Shown piece by piece: positions 1 through 4,726 of a stretch of 5,362 nt of DNA. The stretch spans positions 1 to 5,362 of the forward strand of contig JAGXHO010000154.1 in the NCBI GenBank assembly GCA_024636105.1. The letters run 5' to 3'. A program made the translations under genes and the position numbers. Source of the stretch: Trueperaceae bacterium. Its GTDB lineage: Bacteria > Deinococcota > Deinococci > Deinococcales > Trueperaceae. The notes beneath the pieces are model-generated. The model was given only the letters and a program-made list of their open reading frames with translations, was not told where the DNA came from and searched no databases. Every line of letters begins with the position of its first letter. Within the stretch, counting starts at the first letter, position 1.

Positions 1-64
1 CGAGTCCCCCCGAACCCCCACGGCGCGTGGCTCCGGCCCGCCGCGGTCGCTCAGCCGACCGACG

Positions 65-81
65 CCGCCGACCGTCGGCGG
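65..81 (+). other. Hairpin in the rpmH leader
   Basis: Bases 65-71 (CCGCCGA) pair perfectly with 75-81 (TCGGCGG) around the 3-base loop CCG, giving a 7-bp GC-rich stem. It lies 15 bases before the rpmH Shine-Dalgarno (AAGGAG, 97-102). No run of T follows, so it does not look like an intrinsic terminator. It may be a leader structure or a chance fold, since such stems are frequent at this GC content. No -10-like element and no DnaA box is visible in bases 1-109, so the operon promoter is either upstream of the window or not recognisable. Confidence 0.35.
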
Positions 82-109
82 ACGCGACCCGAGCGGAAGG
101 AGTACCGCG

Positions 110-253
110 ATGAAGCGCACCTACCAGCCCAACCGGCGCAAGCGCGCCAAGACCCACGGCTTTCGGTCCCGCATGAAGACGGCTTCCGGCCGCAACGTGA
201 TCAAGCGTCGCCGCGCCAAGGGCCGGCACCGCCTGTCCGTATCCGACCGCTGA
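110..253 (+). CDS. rpmH: 50S ribosomal protein L34
   Basis: This 47-residue, strongly basic protein is L34 of the large ribosomal subunit, which binds 23S rRNA. It starts [18 protein letters not shown] and continues with the family's conserved arginine/lysine helix ([17 protein letters not shown]). The length is normal for L34 (44-50 residues). The ATG at 110 has a strong Shine-Dalgarno, AAGGAG at 97-102, with a 7-base spacer. The sequence matches what I remember of Deinococcus and Thermus L34 and is the best taxonomic clue in the window. It is the first gene of the cluster. Its TGA stop (251-253) overlaps the proposed CTG start of rnpA, so rnpA translation is probably coupled to that of L34. 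Confidence 0.97.
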   Translation: MKRTYQPNRRKRAKTHGFRSRMKTASGRNVIKRRRAKGRHRLSVSDR

Positions 254-603
254 ACACGGCTCCGGTCGTTCGCTCGCTCAAGGGCGACCGCGCGTTCCAG
301 CGATTGCGGAAAGGACGTCCGGGTGGTTCGAAGCTCCTCAGCGTCAGGCTCCGGCACGCGCGCCACGGCGAGGCGCGCGTCGCGTTCGTCGTGAGCAAGA
401 AGGTAGGCAAGGCCGTCGTGCGCAACCGCGTTCGGCGCCGGCTCCGCGAGGGGCTGCGCGTCACCCTTTTGGCCGGCCTGCCGGCCTGCTGGCCGGAGAG
501 CTTCGACCTGCTCGTGATGGTGCGTCCCGAGGCCGCCGAGGCCGACTACGCCACCCTGCGCGACGCGCTGATCCGCGCCGTCGACCGTGCGGTGGCTGCG
601 TGA
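250..603 (+). CDS. rnpA: Ribonuclease P protein component, probable CTG start
   Basis: RnpA is the small basic protein that pairs with the RNase P RNA to cleave 5' leaders from pre-tRNAs. The family core is clear: [26 protein letters not shown] contains the RNR signature, at residues 58-60 counted from codon 250. The first standard start codon in frame is TTG 304. Starting there would remove the conserved first helix ([14 protein letters not shown]), which is encoded just upstream. No ATG, GTG or TTG lies between base 1 and 304 in this frame. I therefore chose CTG 250, which gives 117 residues, a normal RnpA length, and a CTGA overlap with the rpmH stop. I see no Shine-Dalgarno, so translation probably depends on reinitiation after L34. 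An alternative is a longer, Thermus-style protein that starts upstream. The identity is certain; the start is not. Confidence 0.9.
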   Translation: MNTAPVVRSLKGDRAFQRLRKGRPGGSKLLSVRLRHARHGEARVAFVVSKKVGKAVVRNRVRRRLREGLRVTLLAGLPACWPESFDLLVMVRPEAAEADYATLRDALIRAVDRAVAA

Positions 604-902
604 GCGTTCGCGGGCGCCCCGTCTCGTGGGTGCGCCGCGCCTACGCCTTCCCGATCGTCGTCTACCGGCGGCTGATCTCGCCGCTCAAGCCTGCCCCCAC
701 GTGCCGCTTCCACCCGACGTGCAGCGCCTACGCCGTCGAGGCGGTCCACGTTCATGGCGTGCTGCGCGGTACCTGGATGGCGGCGGTGCGGCTCGCCAAG
801 TGCCACCCGTTCCACCCCGGTGGGCTCGACCCGGTGCCCCCGGTACGCGCCGCCTCCCCATATCCCACGACCGTTGCCGGCGCCGCCCCGGAGGAACCTT
901 GA
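600..902 (+). CDS. yidD: Membrane protein insertion efficiency factor YidD
   Basis: YidD is a small protein of the inner face of the cytoplasmic membrane that helps YidC-dependent insertion of membrane proteins. Its molecular action is poorly known. The 100-residue product has the whole family signature: [19 protein letters not shown] (residues 27-45), then a GVLRGTW turn, then [14 protein letters not shown] (67-80). The three conserved cysteines are at 35, 41 and 68. An amphipathic N-terminal stretch ([12 protein letters not shown]) fits membrane association. The tail after residue 80 is Pro/Ala-rich and looks unconserved. The start is GTG 600, which overlaps the rnpA stop by four bases (GTGA), with only a weak Shine-Dalgarno (GGTGG, 591-595). 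The stop overlaps the TTG start of yidC. Confidence 0.95.
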   Translation: MSVRGRPVSWVRRAYAFPIVVYRRLISPLKPAPTCRFHPTCSAYAVEAVHVHGVLRGTWMAAVRLAKCHPFHPGGLDPVPPVRAASPYPTTVAGAAPEEP

Positions 903-2428
903 TCACCCACCGCGCCCTTCGCCCCCTGGTCCTCCTGCTCGTCGTCGCGCTGGCGGGCGCCGCGTTCGCGCGCGACGCGTTCGCCACGTACCCGTTCACC
1001 GCGTCCGAGTTCCGCGACGCCGACAAGCTACGGACGGCCTGCGCGGCGCCAGCGGCGGCCGGTTTCCTGTGCGACGACTTCGAGGCCACGCTCACGCGCA
1101 TCCCGTCCAAGGGCGTCGACCTGCTCTTCACGCCCGCAGGCGAGGTCGTCGCCGCGTTCGCCAAGGTCCAGAAGGGCCAGAACCTCGGCAGCTACGCCGT
1201 CGAGAACCGCGACAACCTGATCCCCAGCGAGGGGGCCATCCCGGGCGCGGCGTTGCTCCTCGACGGCGTGTACCACGCGCCGGAGGACGCGACCGGCACG
1301 TGGACCGCGGACGGCCCGAGCACCCTGGTCGGCGCCTTCACGTACCGCGCCGCCGGCCTCGACGTCGCCGTGCGGGTGGTCGTCTCCAACGTCGACCAGA
1401 CGCTGAACTACACCTTCGACGTCACGGCCCCCGCGGGGCTCGAGGACGTGCCGGAGACCGTGGCGGTCGCCTTCGTGGGGATCGGGCGTCAGGCGACGCC
1501 GACGATCAAGGTCGGACAGGGGTCGACCTTCACCCTCAACCCCTTGAGCACCCCGGTGAGCGACCCGGCCTACGTGTCGCTCCAGACGAACAACCGCAAC
1601 ACCGACAACGCGATCGTGCTGACCCCGGGCGAGGGCGGCGACCCGCTCGCCGCGATCTCGCTGGGCGATCGGCGCATCGCGATGCAGGCGCCCTTCGACG
1701 GCAGCGCGACGCTCCACGTGAACGCTTACCTGGGCAAGAACGAGCTCGTGCGCTACTACCAAGAGGGGTACGACGACCTGCCGGGTCTGTTCAACCCGAA
1801 CATCCTCGGGCGCATGTCGCTGTGGCTGCTGATCGCGCTCGAGTTCATCCACGACTACGTCGGCGCGTGGGGCTTGTCGATCATCGTGCTGACGCTGATG
1901 TTCCGCGTGCTGGTCTGGCCGCTGATCACCACCCAGACGAAGTCGATGTTCGGGATGCAGAAGCTGCAGCCCGAACTGCAGAAGCTGCAGAAGAAGTACA
2001 AGGACGACCGCGAGAAGCTGACGCAGGAGACGATGAAGCTCTACAAGGACGCGGGCGTGAACCCGGCCGGCGGGTGCCTGCCGATCCTGGTCCAGATGCC
2101 GCTGTTCATCATCCTGTGGCGCGTGTTCGTCAACTTCGAGTTCGACGAGGGCTTCCTGTGGGTCCCCGACCTCGGGCTTCCCGATCCGTTCTACATCCTG
2201 CCCGCGCTCTACGTCGCGGTCATGCTCGCGCAGTCGTGGTTCTCGGCCAAGGGCAACCCGGCGATGCTGCGCCAGTCGATGATCATCAACCTGGTCTTCG
2301 TCTTCATCATGGTCGGGTTCCCCGCCGGGGTGCTCGTGTACTTCGTGGTAAGCATGGGCGTGCAGGTGTTCCAGTACTGGTTGTTGAGCCGCAACCAGCC
2401 GGCCCCCGTGCTCGCCAAGAAGGCGTGA
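899..2428 (+). CDS. yidC: Membrane protein insertase YidC (Oxa1 family)
   Basis: YidC inserts and folds membrane proteins, alone or with SecYEG. The 509-residue protein has a first hydrophobic segment (residues 8-24) and a large extracytoplasmic domain (about 30-300). Next come an amphipathic helix (306-321) and the insertase core: TM2 (324-345) with the conserved groove arginine R336, a charged cytoplasmic hairpin (347-387) with a QKLQ heptad repeat, and further TM segments near 393-413, 430-448 and 461-496. NPAGGCLP before TM3 is a family hallmark. The frame is open further upstream, but TTG 899 gives a signal-like N-terminus, has GGAGG at 890-894 and forms a TTGA overlap with yidD. The extracytoplasmic domain is of Gram-negative-like size, which suggests a diderm-type YidC. 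The first segment ends in small residues (AGAAFA, later DAFA), so a cleavable signal peptide is possible instead of an anchor. Cys48 and Cys58 could form a disulfide. Confidence 0.97.
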   Translation: MITHRALRPLVLLLVVALAGAAFARDAFATYPFTASEFRDADKLRTACAAPAAAGFLCDDFEATLTRIPSKGVDLLFTPAGEVVAAFAKVQKGQNLGSYAVENRDNLIPSEGAIPGAALLLDGVYHAPEDATGTWTADGPSTLVGAFTYRAAGLDVAVRVVVSNVDQTLNYTFDVTAPAGLEDVPETVAVAFVGIGRQATPTIKVGQGSTFTLNPLSTPVSDPAYVSLQTNNRNTDNAIVLTPGEGGDPLAAISLGDRRIAMQAPFDGSATLHVNAYLGKNELVRYYQEGYDDLPGLFNPNILGRMSLWLLIALEFIHDYVGAWGLSIIVLTLMFRVLVWPLITTQTKSMFGMQKLQPELQKLQKKYKDDREKLTQETMKLYKDAGVNPAGGCLPILVQMPLFIILWRVFVNFEFDEGFLWVPDLGLPDPFYILPALYVAVMLAQSWFSAKGNPAMLRQSMIINLVFVFIMVGFPAGVLVYFVVSMGVQVFQYWLLSRNQPAPVLAKKA

Positions 2429-2446
2429 CGGCGGCCCCGCCGCGTC
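2427..2446 (+). other. Hairpin at the yidC stop codon
   Basis: GAC (2427-2429) and GCGGC (2431-2435) can pair with GCCGC (2439-2443) and GTC (2444-2446) around the loop CCC. This is an 8-bp stem with G2430 bulged. It begins inside the yidC stop codon and occupies much of the 48-base gap before khpB. No T-run follows, so readthrough into khpB is expected. It could be an mRNA processing or stability element, or a chance GC-rich fold. Confidence 0.3.
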
Positions 2447-2476
2447 GCCTGGACCGCCCCGTCGTGAGGAGCCCGC

Positions 2477-3154
2477 ATGCCCGAACGTGACCTCGACCGC
2501 TACCTCGAAGGCATCGGCATCGACGTCGACGGCGAGGACGCCGAGGCGCACCTCCCGGACGACGTGCCTGAGCCGGAGCCCGACGTGGTGGCGCCCGCTC
2601 CGGTCCGGGGCGCAGCCGATGACGAGGACGACGACATCGACTTCGAGACCGCGCTCGCCGGCCACGGCGTCGGTTCGATCGTCCCCGACGACCTGCGCCC
2701 GCACGAGCGTGCCGAGACCTTCCTGGTCCAGCTGCTGCTCTACCTCGACGCCGCGTACTCGGTCGAGGCCGACCTCGACGACGAGGGCGGCGTCCGCGTC
2801 GACATCCACGGTGGCGACCCCGGCCGGCTGATCGGCAAGGGGGGACGCACGCTCGCGGCTCTCGAGTTCCTGACCAACGCGGTCGTCAACAAGGTCGAGG
2901 ACGACCACCCGGTGCGCGTCAGCGTCGACGTGGGCGGTTACAAGAAGCGCCGCGACGAGCGCTTGCGCCAGGTCGCCCAGCGGGCGGCCGCGCGGGCGCG
3001 CAAGACCGGCATGCCGGTCGAGCTCGACCCGATGAGCGCCGCGGAGCGCCGCATCGTGCACGTGGAGCTGGCGGACGACGCCAGCGTCGAGAGCGAGTCC
3101 ACCGGCGAGGGTCGGGACCGGCGCGTCGTGATCTACCCGACCGAGTCCGCCTGA
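2477..3154 (+). CDS. khpB: KH-R3H RNA-binding protein KhpB (Jag/EloR)
   Basis: KhpB/Jag proteins bind RNA and, in Gram-positive bacteria where they have been studied, act with KhpA in control of cell elongation and division. The 225-residue protein has an acidic, low-complexity N-terminus (about 16-60). A KH type II domain follows (about 75-150) with the GKGG loop at 120-123 inside RLIGKGGRTLAALEFL. An R3H domain (about 157-221) carries RRIVHVEL (191-198), including the arginine and histidine that name the family. The usual Jag_N domain is not recognisable; only a short DLDRYLEGIGI segment and the acidic stretch precede the KH domain. The ATG at 2477 has GAGGAG at 2466-2471. The gene follows yidC by 48 bases, as is usual for jag genes. 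The stop overlaps a CTG that may start prmC. Confidence 0.93.
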   Translation: MPERDLDRYLEGIGIDVDGEDAEAHLPDDVPEPEPDVVAPAPVRGAADDEDDDIDFETALAGHGVGSIVPDDLRPHERAETFLVQLLLYLDAAYSVEADLDDEGGVRVDIHGGDPGRLIGKGGRTLAALEFLTNAVVNKVEDDHPVRVSVDVGGYKKRRDERLRQVAQRAAARARKTGMPVELDPMSAAERRIVHVELADDASVESESTGEGRDRRVVIYPTESA

Positions 3155-3192
3155 TCGCCACCGAGCCCGGCGAGCGTGCACGCTTCGCCGAC

Positions 3193-4035
3193 GTGGCTGC
3201 GGCGTTGGCCACGGTGCGCGCGGCGCTCGCGGACGCCGGTGTCGACCGCCCCGAACCCGAGGCGACGTGGCTGGTCGAGGCCGCCACCGGGCTGACCCGT
3301 GCCGAACAGGTGATCGAGCGCGCCCGCGCGCTCACCGCCGACGAAGCGGAGCGTTTGGCCGCCTGGACCGCGCGCCGCGCGCGCCGCGAGCCCTTGCAGC
3401 TGATCCTGGGCGTCGCCCCCTTCTACGGCCTGGACGTCCAGGTGCACCCCGGCGTGCTGATCCCGCGCCCCGAGACCGAGCGGCTCGTCGAGCTGGTGCT
3501 CGAGCGGCTGCGGCCGGTCGCGACGCCGCGGGTCCACGACGTCGGTACCGGTAGCGGGGCGATCGCCCTGGCGATCGCGGCGGCGCGCCCCGACGCGCAG
3601 GTGACGGCGAGCGACGTCGACCCCACGGCGGTGCTCGTGGCGCGCGCCAACGCAACGGCGCTCGGGTTGGGGGTGGCGGTGTGGGCGAGCGACCTGCTCG
3701 CCGACCCCACCGTGCGCCATGCGGTGGCCGAAGCGCAGGCGGTCGTCGCCAACCTGCCCTACCTGCCGGAGAGCGATCGCGGCCGCCTGCCGCCCGAGGT
3801 GGCCCACGACCCGCCGGCCGCGCTGTTCTCCGGACCCGATGGGCTCACGCTCGCGCGCCGGCTCGCGCGCGATGCCGGGCCGCTGCTGCGGCCGGGCGCG
3901 ACCCTGTGGTGGGAGCTCGACCCGCGCAACGTCGGCGCGTTCGCCGACGAGCTCGAAGCGACCGGGGCCTGGAGCGACGTGGAGCGCTTCCACGACCTGA
4001 CCGGTCGCACGCGCTTCGTGGCCAGCCGCCGCTAA
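3193..4035 (+). CDS. prmC: Peptide chain release factor N5-glutamine methyltransferase
   Basis: PrmC (HemK) uses S-adenosylmethionine to methylate the glutamine of the GGQ motif in release factors RF1 and RF2. Numbered from GTG 3193 (280 residues, a normal length), the protein has a helical N-terminal substrate-binding domain (1-80). It then has the LIPRPETE motif (89-96), the SAM-binding loop DVGTGSG (116-122), an acidic TASDVDPTAV strand, and NLPY at 187-190 where most PrmC proteins have NPPY. The C-terminus (FHDLTGRTRFVASRR) is typical. GTG 3193 is the first standard start in frame, but it has no Shine-Dalgarno. CTG 3151 would add 14 residues (MIATEPGERARFAD) and form a CTGA overlap with the khpB stop, as at rpmH/rnpA. 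The TAA stop overlaps the lspA stop on the other strand. Identity is firm; the exact start is open. Confidence 0.94.
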   Translation: MAAALATVRAALADAGVDRPEPEATWLVEAATGLTRAEQVIERARALTADEAERLAAWTARRARREPLQLILGVAPFYGLDVQVHPGVLIPRPETERLVELVLERLRPVATPRVHDVGTGSGAIALAIAAARPDAQVTASDVDPTAVLVARANATALGLGVAVWASDLLADPTVRHAVAEAQAVVANLPYLPESDRGRLPPEVAHDPPAALFSGPDGLTLARRLARDAGPLLRPGATLWWELDPRNVGAFADELEATGAWSDVERFHDLTGRTRFVASRR

Positions 4036-4598
4036 TCGTCGGGGGTCGGCGCCGGCTCGCGTGGCGCCGGATCTTGCTGCGCCGGATCTTGCTGCGCCGG
4101 ATCTTGCTGCGTCGGGTGGAGCAGGGTGCTCAACACCAACAACCCGGCGCCGACCACGATCGCGACGTCGGCGACGTTGAAGACCGGGAAGTCGAACCAC
4201 CCCGCCTGCGTCTGGATGAAATCGGTGACGTAGCCGAGCCGCAAGCGATCGATGCCGTTGCCCACCGCGCCGCCAAGCAGCGTGCCCAGCGCGACCACCG
4301 TCAGCCGGTCGAGTTGCGCCGGCCGCAGGAGCACCACGACGATCGCGGTCGCCACCAGCAGCGACACGAGCCCCAGTACCTGCACGCCGTCGATCGTCGT
4401 GAACCCCAGGTCGAGCCGCAGGTCGCGCAGCAGCCCGAAGGCCGCGCCGGTGTTGCGCGTGTGGGTGAGGTGGAAGAAGTCGAGCCACGAAGCGGCCCGC
4501 TCACCGATCGCCACGTTGGCGACGACCCACGACTTGGTGGCCTGATCGAGGGCGATCAGGACGAGCGCGAGCGCGAAGGGGAGGCGGCGACGGTGCAC
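4032..4598 (-). CDS. lspA: Lipoprotein signal peptidase (signal peptidase II)
   Basis: LspA is the integral-membrane aspartyl protease that removes signal peptides from lipid-modified prolipoproteins. The 188-residue protein has four predicted TM segments (about 7-24, 72-92, 98-116 and 141-161). Its family motifs are DQATK (18-22), RNTGAAFG (48-55), GNGIDR (113-118) and FNVADVAI (140-147). The expected catalytic aspartates are D117 and D144. The start is GTG (4598-4596). It has no Shine-Dalgarno but a TAGACT element just upstream, so the mRNA may be leaderless. After the last TM, residues 162-188 form a Pro/Gln/Asp-rich cytoplasmic tail with QQDPA repeated three times, which ordinary LspA proteins lack. 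The gene is convergent with prmC and divergent from the dehydrogenase gene. The TAG stop lies within the prmC stop region. Confidence 0.97.
   Translation of the reverse strand: MHRRRLPFALALVLIALDQATKSWVVANVAIGERAASWLDFFHLTHTRNTGAAFGLLRDLRLDLGFTTIDGVQVLGLVSLLVATAIVVVLLRPAQLDRLTVVALGTLLGGAVGNGIDRLRLGYVTDFIQTQAGWFDFPVFNVADVAIVVGAGLLVLSTLLHPTQQDPAQQDPAQQDPAPREPAPTPDD
4049..4123. repeat. 15-bp tandem repeat in the 3' end of lspA
   Basis: The unit GCGCCGGATCTTGCT occurs three times without a mismatch at 4064-4078, 4079-4093 and 4094-4108. Degenerate copies flank it in the same 15-bp register: GCGCCGGCTCGCGTG at 4049-4063 and GCGTCGGGTGGAGCA at 4109-4123. The unit is five codons long, so the copies stay in frame and encode a DPAQQ/QQDPA pentapeptide in the LspA tail. 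Perfect adjacent copies suggest recent slippage, and copy number may vary between strains. There are no spacers, so it is not a CRISPR array. Confidence 0.9.
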
Positions 4599-4606
4599 GA
4601 ATGGCG

Positions 4607-4612
4607 AGTCTA
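4607..4612 (-). promoter_or_regulatory. Candidate -10 element for leaderless lspA
   Basis: On the minus strand, TAGACT (plus-strand AGTCTA, 4607-4612) matches TATAAT at four of six positions, including the key first T, second A and last T. Its 3' end lies 8 bases from the lspA GTG. Transcription would therefore begin at or next to the start codon, with no room for a Shine-Dalgarno; none is seen. This arrangement is common in Deinococcus, where many mRNAs are leaderless. I found no convincing -35 element. Confidence 0.4.
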
Positions 4613-4618
4613 CCGTGC

Positions 4619-4648
4619 CGGACCGTCCTGAAGGGACCGCGGTACACT
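4619..4648 (+). promoter_or_regulatory. Candidate promoter of the glutamate dehydrogenase gene
   Basis: TACACT (4643-4648) matches TATAAT at four of six positions. It has a weak -35 match, CGGACC (4619-4624), 18 bases upstream that shares GAC with TTGACA. The predicted transcript start is near 4655, giving a leader of about 72 bases. Such A/T-containing hexamers are rare in this GC-rich intergenic region. It points away from the candidate lspA -10 element, which suits a divergent gene pair. Confidence 0.4.
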
Positions 4649-4670
4649 GGGCGACAACGAACGATTCAGC

Positions 4671-4705
4671 CGAGCGGCGGTCCCGGGGTGGGATCGCCGT
4701 GCTCG
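4671..4705 (+). promoter_or_regulatory. Long hairpin in the dehydrogenase leader
   Basis: CGAGC (4671-4675) pairs with GCTCG (4701-4705). GGCG (4676-4679) pairs with CGCC (4695-4698), leaving a GT bulge at 4699-4700. G4680 can wobble with T4694, and TCCC (4681-4684) pairs with GGGA (4690-4693) around the loop GGGGT. This makes about 14 pairs in one stem, all inside the predicted 5' leader and ending 9 bases before the Shine-Dalgarno. No T-run follows, so it is not a plain terminator. It may be a regulatory leader; the ligand or partner, if any, is unknown. Confidence 0.45.
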
Positions 4706-4708
4706 CTG

Positions 4709-4721
4709 CCCCTCGGAGGGG
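4709..4721 (+). promoter_or_regulatory. Ribosome-binding site within a small hairpin
   Basis: The Shine-Dalgarno of the dehydrogenase gene, GGAGGGG at 4715-4721, is 7 bases from the ATG when measured from GGAGG. CCCCT (4709-4713) can pair with AGGGG (4717-4721) around the loop CGG, which would hide most of it. GGGG in the upstream hairpin loop (4685-4688) could compete for CCCC (4709-4712), so two alternative folds are conceivable. The pairing is seen in the sequence; a switch is inference. Confidence 0.45.
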
Positions 4722-4726
4722 AACCC

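Noticed and set aside
1..109. oriC or DnaA boxes next to rpmH
   Set aside because: rpmH often lies near dnaA and oriC, but I see no TTATCCACA-like box and no AT-rich stretch in these bases.
3..113. An upstream gene ending TGA at 111-113 in an ATGA overlap with rpmH
   Set aside because: The frame is open but its third positions are only about 64% G/C, far below the real genes, and the translation is Arg/Pro-rich without motif. Any ATGA start creates such a stop by chance.
235..260. A programmed frameshift making an L34-RnpA fusion
   Set aside because: rnpA is in the -1 frame relative to rpmH, but there is no slippery heptamer before the stop, and a CTG reinitiation start explains the layout more simply.
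1958..1990. Direct repeat CAGAAGCTGCAG (1958-1969 and 1979-1990) in yidC
   Set aside because: The copies are 21 bases apart, exactly seven codons, and encode the QKLQ heptads of the YidC cytoplasmic hairpin. Protein structure explains them.
2427..2446. Intrinsic terminator after yidC
   Set aside because: The hairpin has no following T-run, and khpB has its own ribosome-binding site 20 bases further on in the same direction.
754..2490. A 578-codon plus-strand frame overlapping yidC
   Set aside because: It is an arginine/proline-rich shadow in a different frame from yidC, with no recognisable domain.
1028..3181. A 717-codon minus-strand open frame opposite yidC and khpB
   Set aside because: It is rich in Arg, His, Asp, Val and Gln as expected for the antisense of GC-rich coding DNA, shows no family motif, and lies wholly opposite two firmly identified genes.
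4049..4123. CRISPR-like array
   Set aside because: The 15-bp units abut with no spacers and lie in frame inside lspA, so this is a coding tandem repeat.
3133..4488. A 451-codon minus-strand frame across prmC and lspA
   Set aside because: It is opposite prmC and out of frame with the clear lspA reading on the same strand. Its repeats (GAARSGAARSG) are the 15-bp array read in another frame.
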